From positions 26,412,001 to 26,476,000 of the forward strand of contig CM075943.1 of assembly GCA_038030265.1 (NCBI GenBank): a stretch of DNA of 64,000 nt. Direction: 5' to 3'. Every line of letters begins with the position of its first letter. The first letter of the stretch is position 1. Below, piece after piece: positions 1-11,499 of this stretch. Under the pieces are notes generated by a model. That model was not told the DNA's origin. It worked only from the letters and a program-made list of their open reading frames with translations, and searched no databases. A program made the translations under genes and the position numbers. The stretch comes from Corythucha ciliata. Its lineage: Eukaryota > Arthropoda > Insecta > Hemiptera > Tingidae.

Positions 1-905
1 CCACTTTTTTTTTATGAGGGGGGCCCCGTCAAAAACCCTGCATTTCCTGTATTTTCTAACTTTGACGATTTTTAGCGGAGAGGGGGAGAGATGTCGGATG
101 AGGCTAACCACTGACTATTGTTCGGGGGCAGTTGCGGGGTGCCTGTGATTTTTTTCAAGAAGATTCTATGAGCCACTTTTTTTTTATGAGGGGGGCCCCG
201 TCAAAAACCCTGCATTTCCTGTATTTTCTAACTTTGACGATTTTTAGTGGAGAGGGGAAGAGATGTCGGATGAGGCTAACCACTGACTAATGTTCGGGGG
301 CAGTTGCGGGGTGCCTATGATTTTTTTCAAGAAGATTCTATGAGCCACTTTTTTTTTATGAGGGGGGCCCCGTCAAAAACCCTGCATTTCCTGTATTTTC
401 TATCTTTGACGATTTTTAGTGGTGAGGGGGAGAGATGTCGGATGAGGCTAACCACTGACTATTGTTCGGGGGCAGTTGCGGGGTGCCTGTGAGTTTTTTC
501 AAGAAGATTCTATGAGCCACTTTTATTTTATGAGGGGGGCCCCGTCAAAAACCCTGCATTTCCTGTATTTTCTAACTTTGACGATTTTTAGCGGAGAGGG
601 GGAGAGATGTCGGATGAGGCTAACCACTGACTATTGTTCGGGGGCAGTTGCGGGGTGCCTGTGATTTTTTTCAAGAAGATTCTATGAGCCACTTTTTTTT
701 TATGAGGGGGGCCCCGTCAAAAACCCTGCATTTCCTGCATTTTCTATCTTTGACGATTTTTAGCGGAGAGGTGGAGAGATGTCGGATGAGGCTAACCACT
801 GACTATTGTTCGAGGGCAGTTGCGGGGTGCCTGTGATTTTTTTCAAGAAGATTCTATGAGCCACTTTTTTTTTATGAGGGGGGCCCTGTCAAAAACCCTG
901 CATGT
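1..905. repeat. 172-bp tandem satellite array
   Basis: About 5.2 head-to-tail copies of a 172-base unit, already in progress at base 1, so the array continues to the left of the window. Each unit carries a T-run, a GGGGGGCCCC block and the phrase gacgatttttag. Units differ by only a few substitutions (for example a/t and c/g changes around positions 403, 535 and 716). The last unit breaks off near 905 after the ccctgcat block. The near-identical 62-codon open frames repeated every 172 bases are a by-product of the repeat and are not taken as genes. Confidence 0.95.
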
Positions 906-1545
906 TATTCTGGGATAGATGGAGGGTGGCTGTGGTGTTTTTCAAGATTCTATGTCGCCTTCGCATTTTACACGGGGACGTGGGGGTTGCTTGATAGACC
1001 ATTAATTATTCTATTGTCCATTTGTGAATGTCTCATGATTTTAGCGCATTAAGGAATGTTAGCGTCAGTTTTGCAGCTGCCAGACGAGTATTTACGTTAT
1101 TAGCGTTCGGTTTTGCTTGCTGTAGACTTGCGCTCCGTAATATTAGCATCTTTTTGGCTATACTTAGATTTGGGGGTCCAATGTGTATTGCGGTTTAGTA
1201 TGTTCGAGGCAGAAACGAGGCTAACTTCACACCCGTCTTTCTGCTTCCATTGATGGTTTTGCTTGCTTAGCTGGTGTTCCGATTTTTCTGTATTTTCCTT
1301 TACCTTTTTTTTTTTTTTACTGTATTTTCATTCCTGTCTTATTTCAATCGTTCTCTTCAGAACGGCCTACCTGTGGTCTATTTCCTTGTTACCTTTACTC
1401 TTGCTTTCAGCAAGCCCTGGTTGAGCTGTTTTGCTCAACCACGATTTTCCTTCGTTCCTTTTGTGAGATTTTTAGAATTTATTTCTTCAAGTCTGAGAGT
1501 CATTTCTTCATCCATTCCAGTACCTACACCTTTCACCCAGTGAAA
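906..1545. other. Spacer between satellite and THAP gene
   Basis: Unique, T-rich sequence with no convincing coding region. It contains the presumed promoter and 5' UTR of the THAP gene that starts at 1546, but no specific core promoter motif stands out. Confidence 0.4.
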
Positions 1546-1980
1546 ATGGTAGTAAAGTGTTGTGCTCCTAATTGCTTCCAATGGCGCGACAATAACGTGA
1601 ATGGAGTTCATCAGAGAAAAGTCACATTTCATTCGTATGTACCTACATACTTATTTCTTGTTCCTTGCATTTTACATGCAACAATCCAAACCATCAAGAT
1701 TAGTCTCTTGCTTTTTTCAAGTTTCTAATTTCAAGTTAACGTTTATCAGATCAGAAAGTGTTCAAACAACACAATCATACTTCTTGAAAGAATTGTGTTA
1801 GGTGTCATGAAAACTTTTCAGTCGGTTATTCTCGTTCTCGTCAGTATCCTGTAACCAGTGGCGTAGGTACGGGGGGGATATGGGGATAGATTCCCCCCCC
1901 CCCCAGAGCTACAAGTATACGTACGAAGGAGCACTAGTACCATATCGAAGAGCCCCACAAAATCTCCAAAAATGAGCGTT

Positions 1981-2810
1981 TCACGTTAAGTTAGGTTTAG
2001 CAGATTTTCTGGGCTTAAAGTAGCCCGAAAAGGTTCGAGTACGTCCAGCTTTTTCCTTGGACTTCAGACCCAACGCAGTAATGTACCCAGGTACGGGGGA
2101 GGGGGTCGCCCCCCCTATCAGACAAAAATCAACAATAGTCTTGGCTATAGCTGCTAAAAAGCGCTGATTCATGGTCTCGCGATGCAACTTCCAGACTAAA
2201 ATTAAGAAAAAAATCGCTGATTCGCGGTACATGGAGGCCATTCTACGAATAAATTGTGGAAATCAACGCAACAGTGTTGTATTTGGGCAAACCCCGCGGT
2301 TAAAGTTGAGAAAAAACGCTATAATATTGACAAAAAAAAGACGCTTTCAGGTTAAATTGGACAAAAATGGCGTAAAATCGCCCATTCGCGTATGAAAAAG
2401 GGAATAGGCTGCTGAATGGCCGCCAAGTTAGCACAAAACGCTATTTCACAACTGAAATTGGAAAAAATCGCTAATTTGCAGATACAAAGTTGTGGAAAAA
2501 CGTCAATTCGCGGATACAAAATGAAGAAAATCACTAATTAGCGGCAAACTTTGAAAAAATCACCAATTAGCGCAGCTAAAATAAAGAAAAACGTTAATTT
2601 TCAGTTCAAATTGGGGAAAAGTGCTAATTCTCAGTTAAAAATAGAAGAAATTGCGAAATTGCAGCTTAAATTAAGTCAAACGCCAATTCTAGGCAAAACT
2701 TGACAAAACTCGGTCATGGGTTGAAAACGCTACCATGGTGCTAAAATTTAGAAAAAGCGCAAATTCCCTGCTAAAATTGAGAGACATCACTAATTCTCGA
2801 ATTAAGTGTC
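1981..2810. repeat. Degenerate ~35-40 bp tandem repeat, type 1
   Basis: A field of diverged tandem copies of a motif like aaattgagaaaaatcgc followed by caattcgcgg, lying in the 4.3 kb first intron of the THAP pseudogene. Period drifts between about 33 and 40 bases. A second block of the same motif lies at 4925-5330, with other repeats between, so one array has probably been split by insertions. Confidence 0.7.
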
Positions 2811-2914
2811 GTGAAATTTATAATTTAAAAATGATGATTTTTTGACAGAAATGGATGGATAGATGTAAATTTTTTGGTTTGAAAAAGGTTTGAACAAAAA
2901 AAAAAATTTACATT

Positions 2915-3061
2915 TAGGTGGCGAACATACTAGAGCGGTGCGATATCGTTTCGACGTCTCCGACGCTAATTAACAGTGTCTAGGACAGATAGAAACAACT
3001 GGAAATGTGTCAGAGTGATGTAGAAACGATATCGTATCGCCACAGTATGAACGCCGCCTTA
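2915..3061. mobile_element. MITE family A, copy 1
   Basis: About 147 bases with terminal inverted repeats: left end aggtggcgaacatac, right end gtatgaacgccgcct. Both arms contain cgatatcgtttc or its complement. Three other copies in the window (45993-46140, 54807-54924, 56751-56854) define the family. Confidence 0.8.
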
Positions 3062-3111
3062 TAATTTAAATTCGCACCTTCTGAAGGCATTTTTGTGACT
3101 AAAATTCTTTA

Positions 3112-3345
3112 AAGCCTCGTTCAGAAGCTTTGTGCTATGTATCTGTGGAGTCTATGCAACCAATCAAATTAATTCCTTCGGAAAATGAAGCATTTTGATA
3201 GGTAATTGATTAATTAATTGAGTAAAACATTCTTTAATAATATTCGAACATGCCGACTAGTTTCGGGGTTAAATGCACCCCACAATCAAAAATTTGTCAT
3301 TTTGATAGGTTGCACAAACTCCACAGACGCATAGCATATGGTTTG
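3112..3345. repeat. Diverged MITE family B pieces
   Basis: The phrases tctgtggagtctatgcaacc (3148-3167) and, inverted, ggttgcacaaactccacaga (3308-3327) match the arms of family B (4770-4912), but the centre differs and holds about 140 bases of unrelated sequence. Confidence 0.5.
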
Positions 3346-3521
3346 TTTAATAATCTGAACTGAACCCACACTCTAGCCAGCGAATGGAAGGATGACGTAG
3401 CTGATACAGAGAGAACTTTAATAGCCTCTCAGCGTAATTTATAGTGCTTATTTTTGTGTTTTTAGTGCAAATGTACAATTTAAAAACAAAATTAGGAAGA
3501 ACAATTTTTTAAAAAAAGTTT

Positions 3522-4690
3522 TGTTCCGACAGCAGCCTGTCGGGAGAAGTGCATTTCATTCATGCGACAATCGAGTCAAACCTCATAAGTTAGAACGATA
3601 TCAATCAACTATGAATGACATTTAGGCCGTGGTATAGAAAGTCAAAATCATAAAATCGTGTTTCTTTTTACCGCAGGCCCCTTTTTTGGCACCAACTGAG
3701 GGGAAACAAAGTGATGAAAATGAAAAATGTAAATATAATAAATTATACCATACAACGGTGAACAGAGTTAATGAAACAGAGTCGGTTTGGTTGCCTATAC
3801 GATATGGGAAGGCGGACTCTTGTTAGAGGAGTTATTTGCAATTAAAATCTTTATTCCGGCCTAAATTTCATTCATAATTGATTGATATCGTTCTAACTTA
3901 TGAGGTTTGACTCGATTGTCGCATGAATGAAATGCACTTCTCCCGACAGGCTGCTGTCGGAACAAAACTTTTTTCAGATTACGTTAATTTTCAGATCAGT
4001 TACATTAGGTTAAATGGTATGTCACAATTTCACCATTGCGGAATGCGGAGTGCCTGGGTTCGAATCCGAAACAATTTTTTTTTAAATTTTTTTTTTGTTC
4101 CTCCCTTTTTGGCCCACCTCGGAATTTTTTACTCAATATTTATTAGGCTGTAGGCAAATAAAATAAAAGAGACGGCTCAAAATACAATGTCAATGAATTT
4201 TTTTGGTAATTGGGTGGTCCAGTAAGGCATAGCGTTAATTTAATAGCTCCCCTCCGCCGAGAACTCCCCTGCCATATCAACGGATTTGGTTCACTAGGGT
4301 CTCATACGAAAGCGCGTTCATTTTTCATTACTCGAGTCAATTTTGGGGGCAATTGCAGCAACAGCCGTGCGGTAGTGAATTTTCAACTAATTCAAACCCC
4401 TCTTTCACACCGTTCCCGTGGACCGATTCATCTGGATCACGAACTCGTCCGAGATATTCACGCTATTGATTTTTAGACCAAATTTGGTTGCCCTAAGTCA
4501 AAAATTGCGACCGTGATCGTGCTAACAAAAAAGGGCCATAAATATATATATAGCAAATCGAACCGACCTCGGATTCGTGTTCTAGGGGTTCTGAAACGTG
4601 AAAAAAAAGTATCACAACCCATATGTGCGACCATCAGGGCGAGACCAATAGTGCATTTTTTGAATGAAATGCACTAAAAGGAATAAAAGA
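3522..4690. mobile_element. Composite interspersed repeat, copy I
   Basis: This segment is homologous, in inverted orientation, to 21753-23743, and its right half to 8130-8630. The first part (3522-3965) is itself a TIR element: its arms start tgttccgacagcagcctg and end caggctgctgtcggaaca, about 100 bases each. It is followed by a SINE-like stretch (4008-4090) and a roughly 480-base module ending in a small hairpin built on agtgcatttcattc. The intact 88-codon frame at 4210-4476 recurs in the other copies with substitutions and indels, so it is not treated as a gene. Confidence 0.75.
4008..4090 (+). repeat. SINE-like tRNA-derived stretch with box B
   Basis: A perfect pol III box B (ggttcgaatcc, 4057-4067) lies 38 bases downstream of a box-A-like taggttaaatgg (4008-4019). 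The stretch ends in T-runs and A/T-rich sequence. The arms do not fold into a complete tRNA cloverleaf, so this is a tRNA-derived repeat and not a functional tRNA. The inverted copy is at 23218-23305. Confidence 0.5.
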
Positions 4691-4769
4691 AGACGCAGTG
4701 GGCTGATATTTTTCGTTACGCTCGGCGGTCGCCCCCTCAAGGCTCTCCCAGCGGGCGAATTTCGAGTCC

Positions 4770-4912
4770 TAAAGGCCCGTTCACAAGCTCTATGTTTTCG
4801 TTGTGTGGTGTCTATGCAACCTATCAAAATGCTTCATTTTTCGAGGGAATAAATTTGTTTGGTTGCATAGACTCCACAGAACGTAAACATAGAGCTTGCG
4901 AACGGGCCTTTA
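4770..4912. mobile_element. MITE family B, copy 1
   Basis: Near-perfect 143-base hairpin. Left arm is aaggcccgttcacaagctct and the right arm is its diverged complement ending gcgaacgggcctt. Other copies lie at 16850-17036 and 19814-19952, with diverged relatives at 3112-3345 and 15826-15950. Confidence 0.85.
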
Positions 4913-4924
4913 CGCCCGGCTGTA

Positions 4925-5330
4925 CAAAAAGGTTAATTTTAAGCCTAAATTTGAGAAAATTGCTATTTCGCGGCTAAAAATGGAAAAAATCGCCAATTTG
5001 CAGCAAAAATTGCGCCAAACGCCAATTTGTGACTGAAATTGAGAAAATTCGCTAATTCACAGGTTTGAAACACTACGACGCGTCGCCGCAACAATTTAAA
5101 AAAAAAGCGCCAATTCGCGGGTAAAATTGAGAATAATTCTAATTTGCGCCAAAAACTGAATATAAGCCAATTTGCGGATTCTGAAGGCAACTTTTCAGGC
5201 TGAAATTGAAAAAAAGCGCCAATTTATGGCAATAGGTGAAGAATCCGCAAATTCGCGAGTAAACTGAGAAAAATCGCTCATGCTTTGCGTATGGTGAACC
5301 AAAAAAATCCTAATTCGTGAAAATCCGTGA
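4925..5330. repeat. Degenerate ~35-40 bp tandem repeat, type 1, second block
   Basis: Same motif as 1981-2810 (aattgagaaaattcgc, gccaatttgcgg), again badly diverged, still inside intron 1 of the THAP pseudogene. Confidence 0.65.
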
Positions 5331-5993
5331 AAAGGCCAACTTCAAATGTGGCTTACAAAATCCCTTTCGATGTATACTTCCAGGATTCGAAGAGTCCGCA
5401 GCGATACTGGGTGGCAAACATCCTTTAAAGGGAGGGTAGACGTTGGCTAACACATCGCTATTAGGGGTGAAGAAATTTACCTGAACGGGGTGTCTAATCC
5501 TTTGTAGTTTTGTGTGCCGAGTCGATAAAAATCAAAAACAAGTCCGTGTGGCGATTAGTTTTTGAGTTACAACGTAAATTGTGCCAAACTTGGTTTTGGG
5601 GTTAAATATTCCCAAAAAATCCTCACGTCCAACGTTTAGCAATGCAGTTGACGTAGATTTCATTTCTATCAGCCCCAGTTTTTGACACTGAATCGAAAGC
5701 ACGGTGGCTCGTTTCTCCCCGATCAATATTATTTGAGTTACTAACGAAAATATCCGAAAAAAACGAGTTTTCCCCGATACTTTGATGTGCCACAACTCGA
5801 GAAGTATTCAGCCCAATTTGTACGAAAAAAAAAAAAAAACATTATTTTTTACCTGATTACTTTCATAAAATTCTCACGTCCAGCGTTTATTAATGCAGTT
5901 GATGTTGATGTCATTTCACTTACTGAAAAGTCATTGAGATAAACATTAATTTGTTTTCTTCTAAATTTAAACTAATATTCTTCATGATTCCAG
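5331..5993. other. Intron remainder of THAP pseudogene
   Basis: AT-rich intron sequence without recognisable genes. It holds a short direct duplication: aaaatcctcacgtccaacgt (5617-5636) and attctcacgtccagcgttta (5870-5889), each followed by aatgcagttga. It ends at a good acceptor (ttcatgattccag) before exon 2. Confidence 0.4.
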
Positions 5994-6881
5994 GTTTCCT
6001 GTGGATGAACAGAGACGGAGGTTGTGGGCGAGGATCCTGGGACAAGACTTCGTGCCATCTAAATGGTCAAAAATTTGTTCCGAACACTTCTCGGAGGATT
6101 GCTTCAATCGTCAGAAGCTGGGAGGCACATGGCTCAAGCCTACTGCGTTTCCAACGATATTTGACGCAAGAGAGCAGTGTTCTTCTACGCCTCAATTTTC
6201 CTCATCGCCTCCAACTACTAGTGATCCCGAAAATATTAATGAGCTGGTGTTAACTGGAGGTAACGAATGAAATTGAATAAAAATTGCATCAAAATTTAAC
6301 TAGGTTTGAACGCAGGTTCTACCTCACTCGCAGGCCCTGATTGTGTTGCGGTCTTGCCTCACGTTCAAGTGCATAACGTTGATCTCACGACGTCAATATC
6401 TGACTCAGACCCACACAGAGCTATCTTAGAATCAGATGCGTTCGCTGACAACTCAGAGAAATCAACGTCTGTTTTGGTATCGGCGTCAAGGACCACACAA
6501 TTCATTGCTTCTGGTACTGGTAGCTCGCCGATTTCAGCTCTATCAGTCACTCCGGAGAAAAAGCCAGAAAAGGCTAAATCGTATCAGTGAGTATGTCAGT
6601 ATTCTAATTTGTTGATTGTTATGCTTCTTTTCATTGTGCATTTTTGCTCTAGGTATATTGGAGATTTCTCCCCCGAGTCTCTGCGTTCTCCAAGACGAGC
6701 GAGACAATACATGTCGTTGGTGAATGCCAAGCTTGCTAAAAAGAGAGCGTCGCTTAGAATTATGGGCCAGAAGAACCGAAGATTACAGAAAAAATTATCT
6801 TCACTAAAGGCAGTCTGCTCTGAGCTGAAGAAAAAAGGATTGATTTCTCGTACGGCTTGCGATCACCTAGTACGTAACTAA

Positions 6882-7320
6882 ACTTCCTTTATTACTTAAT
6901 CTATCTCGAAAAACATCTTGATCTGTCCAGAGCATTCATTCCGAGTGTTAGGTATAGGAATAGGGGGTATCATGGTAAAATTAGTCCTGTCTCCAAGTTC
7001 ACAACCTCAAGGGAAAAAAGGCTAAGCCCTGTAAGCTGTATAATCAACTTCAAACCGTCTATTCCCCCAGATAAATAAAAATCCCTTAAAAATCAATGGT
7101 TAAATCGTGTATAAAAGGCTAGGAGTGAGATTCATATTCTAGCTGGAGCCTTAGACGGTTTCCCGATAGTGTTTTATTTGTACGGTTCACTGGGAACTCT
7201 TAAGGAGGGAGGGAAGGGAGAAAAACATGACCCACATTCATGGTTCAACCTACAGCCCGAAGAAAAGATGTAAAAAAAAGTCTGCAACTTATTTATACAA
7301 ATGTACATCTTTTATTAGGT
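6882..7320. other. Likely intron of THAP pseudogene
   Basis: No coding match. The sequence lies between the coiled-coil exon and the next transposase block; the acceptor is probably the aggttt at 7317-7322. The donor (near 6871-6877) is ambiguous. Confidence 0.4.
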
Positions 7321-7849
7321 TTCGTCGAGTTCTGCTCATTTCCTGCGAGGTCAATTACAAACCAGGCCACGAAAGTATTCTCCTGAACTGAGAGCTTTCG
7401 CATTAACGCGCTCCACTTCTATTCTCCGAGAGCGTATAACTACGTGAGGAAACATTTCAAAACATGCTTTCCTAATGAGTCCACACTCAAAAAATGGTAT
7501 GGAGCGTTAAGTTGTTCGGCAGGTATCACGAGAAGCGTGCTGCCAGTCTTGGCTTCGATAGCTGGGAATGCCAGGAATAATAATAAATCCATTCTTTGTT
7601 GTTTAACACTTGATGAGATGGCAATTAGACAACATGTTCAGTGGGATGGTGTCAAGTTACGGGGATTAGTTGACTTTGGTACTGGCATGGATGGTAGTAA
7701 AAAGACCCAGCAAGCCAAAGACGCTCTCGTGTTCATGCTAATGCTGGGGAATTCAAAGCAAACAAGTCCACGACCCAGTTTTTAAGAATATTTAACAATT
7801 TGTTTGACATTCTAAATTCCCGTAATCTCTTGGCCACAAAAAAAAACAA

Positions 7850-8635
7850 GTTCGCTCCGGCAGCTGGCGGTCGGAAAGGGTGCATTTCATTCCGTATACG
7901 GATACCCTAAGCCGTCCCAGAAGTAATAATTTTGATACCATAATTTGTTTCATTAAGCCGAACTTCTTCCTCTATTTTCACCACCCTCTCTTCAAAAATG
8001 TCGAAAAGTTTCGGTAGTTTTCCAAGGGCTTTGTAAGATTAAATTTTTGTGCCGTATTTTATGATACCTAAATTATTGAGTCGAATTTTAGAGCGCTAAG
8101 ATGAACTAGTGAAGTTCAACGCTATTAGTGCATTTCATTCAAAAAATGCACTATTGGTCTCGCCCTGATGGTCGCACATATGGGTTCTGATACATTTTTT
8201 TCACGTTTCAGAACCCCTAGAACACGAAGCCGAGGTCGGTTCGATTTGCTATATATATATATATTTATGACCCCTCGCTTGTTAGCACGATCGCGGTCGC
8301 AATTTTTGACTTAGGGCAACCAAATTTGGTCTAAAAATCAATAGCGTGAATATCTCGGACGAGTTCGTGATCCAGATGAATCGGTCCACGCGGGAACGGT
8401 ATGAAAGAGGGATTTGAATTACTTGAAAATTCGCTACCGCACGGCTGTTGCTTCAATTGCCCCCAAAATTGACTCGAGTACTGAGAAATGAACGCGCTTT
8501 CGTATGAGACCCTAGTGAACCAAATCCGTTGATATGGCAGGGGAGTTCTCGGCGGAGGGGAGCTATTAAATTAATGCTAAGCCTTACTGGACCACACAAT
8601 TACCAAAACTTTGTGCCAAAGCGCGTTCCGCTAAA
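7850..8635. mobile_element. Composite interspersed repeat, copy II
   Basis: 8130-8630 matches the reverse complement of 4200-4690 and the matching half of 21753-23115 at high identity. It begins with the same hairpin (agtgcatttcattcaaaaaa) and contains the TA-rich run where copy III carries the large palindrome, here empty. The 7850-7900 part is a diverged match to the TIR tip of 3522-3965. The insertion sits inside the decayed THAP transposase. Confidence 0.7.
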
Positions 8636-8639
8636 TTGA

Positions 8640-9190
8640 TTTCTTCGAGAGTTATCGTGCTAACAAGAAAACGGCCATAATATCATATACGTATATTCAT
8701 ATATACAGTGTTTGGTAAGTCGACGGCAATAATGCAGGGGGGTTTTCTAGGTCCAAAATGGACCAAAAAAGTCCATGTAAACATAGGTCCGATTTCCAAC
8801 CGTTTTCGAGATAATCGACATTTTAGTATTTTTAGTCATAACGTTAATTTTATTGGATTCAGCGCTTATAAGTCGAGAACAGTTCCACGTACATTAAATC
8901 TGAGGGCACTACCAAAAAGAGCAGACATTTTTCAGTGGGAGTTGGTCCAGTTATCCCCGAAAGTAGTCGCACTTTTCCAGTAGCCAGTCAGATTGTGGAG
9001 ATTTGTTCCGATTTTAGGCAGTTTAGCCATAACTTGAATGCATGATAGTGAATCTTGAAATGCTATCCAGGTTTGGCAAATTTCACAAAAACTTGCCTGA
9101 TTAGTGAGGATCAAAATACCAAACCCAGATTATCGCACCTCTTTGTAAAAAATTGAGGCCAAAAAAACATGTTTCACAGAAGTACATAAG
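8640..9190. other. TE-like spacer inside the THAP pseudogene
   Basis: Unassigned sequence starting with another TA run. The phrase tttggtaagtcgacggcaa (8711-8729) recurs at 60078-60096, so part of it is the end of a dispersed repeat. No protein match was recognised. Confidence 0.4.
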
Positions 9191-9814
9191 ATGACATTGT
9201 TAACGTTAAAGAGACTAGATAATAAAAATTCTGTATTCACTTCATTTGACGCTTTTCATGACCGCGACAAGAATTATGACATCCTATCTGACCATAAAAC
9301 CTGTTTCGTAAGAAGGATTATAGATTTATGTTTCAAAATTAAACTTAATTATAAGGCAAAAAAACTTAATGAAAAATTGAAACCAACTAAAAATCGAAGT
9401 ATTTTTACAAAAAACTTTGTTGTTCAAAGGAGAGTAAATAAAAAAATATTGTTCCTATTACGTGTTGTAATTATTATTGCTTTAAACATTCTCGTATCTT
9501 TTCTTTCATCAAATTTATCGTCCCTCTACATATACTATCAACCACTAACTTTGGAAAGAAATGAATATTCCAACACCGAGTAAAAGCAAAGTAATTGTGC
9601 CATTTGTCGCCTAAATAAACTGCGCCCAAGTAGTAAGATGGACGAGATCGCTCCTGTCCTGTCGTATGGCTACTCTCCTCACCCCGCACTTGGTCAATCC
9701 GTACAAGTCACGTGACCTTATGTTGGCTTCACACTTTCTCAACGACGCAGCCTAAAAGCGATCTCTATCTGTATATATTCTAAGCTCGGCACTGTATTGG
9801 AGGCGAGCAGCGCC

Positions 9815-9850
9815 GCCAGCGCTGTGTCAATGGCAAGAAGATGAATTAAT
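9815..9850. repeat. Inverted match to 13491-13525
   Basis: The phrase gacacagc preceded by attcatcttcttgccatt at 13491-13516 reappears here in reverse complement with few changes. The two sites bracket 3.7 kb of transposon-rich DNA; they may be the ends of one older element. Confidence 0.5.
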
Positions 9851-9851
9851 A

Positions 9852-10464
9852 CAGTCCAGATCAAATGTAAACAAACCTCTTGATTACAAGGGAGCTTGAG
9901 TTCAGTTTTGTTATTTTAGTGCGTTTTTGCTTATTTATTTTTACTTTTTTTTCGCGAAAATGCTGAGAATTGACGAAATTTGTGAAGTGCGCGATTGCAC
10001 CCATAAATCTAGAAATTTCATGGAGGCCGGAGAACTTATATAGCTGCTGGTCTCGTTGTCCTCACAGGGAAGTTGCCTTCGGATGGTGAAGGCATTCATC
10101 TCGCGTGCATCGCTAGGAGCTCTTCATCGCCTGACAAGACTTACCAGGTTGAAGGAGTTCTAGCGAGCCAGGCCTAATTGTTTGAGTGTTTCTGAAGTCA
10201 AGTGTACTAATTGTAAGGCAGGAGTCACGTAGCTCAGGCTCTTCCAAACACGTTGTCGCCTCCTTGATGTCCGTCAGCCGGTATGTGGTAGTTCTCACAT
10301 TTTTTGCTTTGCTTGAAGACACCTACTTCTACAACAAGTACTACACAAGTATACACCCTGGGTTGCTGGTAAAAATAAATTAGCAAAAACGCACTAAAAT
10401 AACAAAACTGAACTCAAGCAGCTCCCTTGTAATCAAGAGGTTTGTTTACATTTGATCTGGACTG
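9852..10464. mobile_element. TIR element with TA target duplication
   Basis: Terminal inverted repeats of about 85 bases: left cagtccagatcaaatgtaaa, right its complement ending tttgatctggactg. Both ends are flanked by TA, as expected for a Tc1/mariner-type insertion. The 450-base interior has no recognised transposase; a 69-codon minus-strand frame (10113-10322) has no match I can name. Probably a non-autonomous element. Confidence 0.8.
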
Positions 10465-10552
10465 TATTTATCGGGAACGGACACGAGATAAGAGTTGAGT
10501 TACATTACATACCTCCAAATTCTAACTTGGTGGGCCACTGACTGTGGTATCC

Positions 10553-10821
10553 TAAAGTACGCGACACGAAATAAGGCGGGTGTGACTCATCGGCCCTCCC
10601 ATGCCCTGTTGCCACTCCGTGCGTTGTGGGTGGTGATGTGGGGTGGGGTTTTACGAACGCTCACCGGCTCACAGCTCTCCAAAGTGACAACGATGGGAGC
10701 GCAACGTTGCCAGCTATGGGTGTAGACTTGAGCTTTTCATCGCATCTTTGGGACTATAATGCGCAACGTTGGTTTTTTAGTCGATGAGTCACACCCGCCT
10801 TATTTCGTGTCGCGTACTTTA
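10553..10821. mobile_element. Short TIR element (MITE)
   Basis: About 269 bases with 40-base inverted ends: taaagtacgcgacacgaaat on the left and its complement atttcgtgtcgcgtacttta on the right. The GC-rich centre has no coding potential that can be supported. Confidence 0.8.
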
Positions 10822-11189
10822 ATGGAAATGCATAGCCGGTATTGCTGTTTTTCTATTATTTCGCTTAAATTTTGGGTTTTTATCATATTTGGAGATGGGT
10901 GGGCATTCGCCGGAGTTAATAAATCGCTTTAAAAAAGTGTCGCTGAGATCTTAAATTTTCAGAAATCGTGTAACTGTAACGCTACATCCTAGTGGTTTTC
11001 AGGCCTTTAGAGTCGTAGATATCTCCATTATTTTCGAGAATTTCTTGCAAACCGCTCTGTGTGGCCTCGGGTTAACCTCTCTCTGCGTAACTACTTATTA
11101 AAAATATCTCACGATTTTATTTATTTATTGATTGCTTCGAAGTTTTTTGTCAAAATCCCTCTAACAAGGTAGCCTCCTTCCAACATATT

Positions 11190-11490
11190 TCTAATAATAA
11201 GCATGCAATGACTGCTGAATTCCTTGTACGAATCGTTACTCAAGGATCCGTTATGATTATGTCCGAAGCATACGAAGGCCATTCCAGTGAAAAAATTATC
11301 GCTGAAAATTGCAGCATCCTTGATCAACTAATTCCGGGAGACTTACTGCTGGGCGATCGTGGTTTTCACATACATGATCAGGTCAACCGTCACATGGCTT
11401 AAGTTTATGTACCTCCTTTATTCACCAAGGGGGTAAACCAATCAAACCCTATAGACGTCGAAAAGTGTCAAATTGCAGAAATCACATCAT
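11190..11490 (+). pseudogene. DDE_Tnp_4 (Harbinger-like nuclease) transposase relic
   Basis: The frame reads through FLVRIVTQGSVMIMSEAYEG, SSEKIIAENCSILD and LIPGDLLLGDRGF. The last is the second catalytic Asp region (ADRGF-like) of the DDE_4 nuclease family used by PIF/Harbinger and insect THAP-DDE_4 transposases. After NRHMA a TAA stop interrupts, and the family pattern resumes in the same frame with VYVPPLFTKG. The N- and C-terminal thirds are missing. Clearly dead. The 65-base AT-rich stretch upstream has no start. Confidence 0.75.
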
Positions 11491-11499
11491 GCTTATTTA

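Larger units (their letters stand above)
1546..9440 (+). pseudogene. THAP-domain P-element-like transposase, decayed
   Basis: Exon 1 (1546-1634) starts at an ATG and encodes the first zinc ligands of a THAP domain (MVVKCCAPNC, then KVTFH). It splices in phase 2 to exon 2 (5994-6259), which supplies the FP motif, the conserved Trp (RRRLW) and CSEHF. Exon 3 (6304-6586) and exon 4 (from 6653) join cleanly in phase; exon 4 has a Lys/Arg-rich coiled-coil stretch. A further exon from about 7320 carries KYSPELRAFAL and then YNYVRKHF in a different frame, so an extra CG near 7407-7410 causes a frameshift. The RNase H-like region (LTLDEMAIRQHVQWDG) runs to about 7750, where an internal deletion joins it out of frame to a piece reading FDILNSRNLL (to about 7840). 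A C-terminal fragment lies at 9191-9440 (RRIIDLCFKIKLNYKAKKL). Family assignment rests on motif order known from P elements and THAP9. The gene cannot encode a full transposase; exons 1-4 could still make a THAP protein. Confidence 0.8.

Noticed and set aside
304..836. Three near-identical 62-codon open frames every 172 bases
   Set aside because: They are read-throughs of the satellite unit boundary, with no start context and no family match.
1..905. CRISPR array
   Set aside because: The 172-base units are contiguous without unique spacers, and the DNA is eukaryotic.
4210..4476. 88-codon frame repeated at 22838-23101
   Set aside because: Both lie in copies of a composite repeat; the second copy has a small in-frame deletion and the third (8340-8620) is broken.
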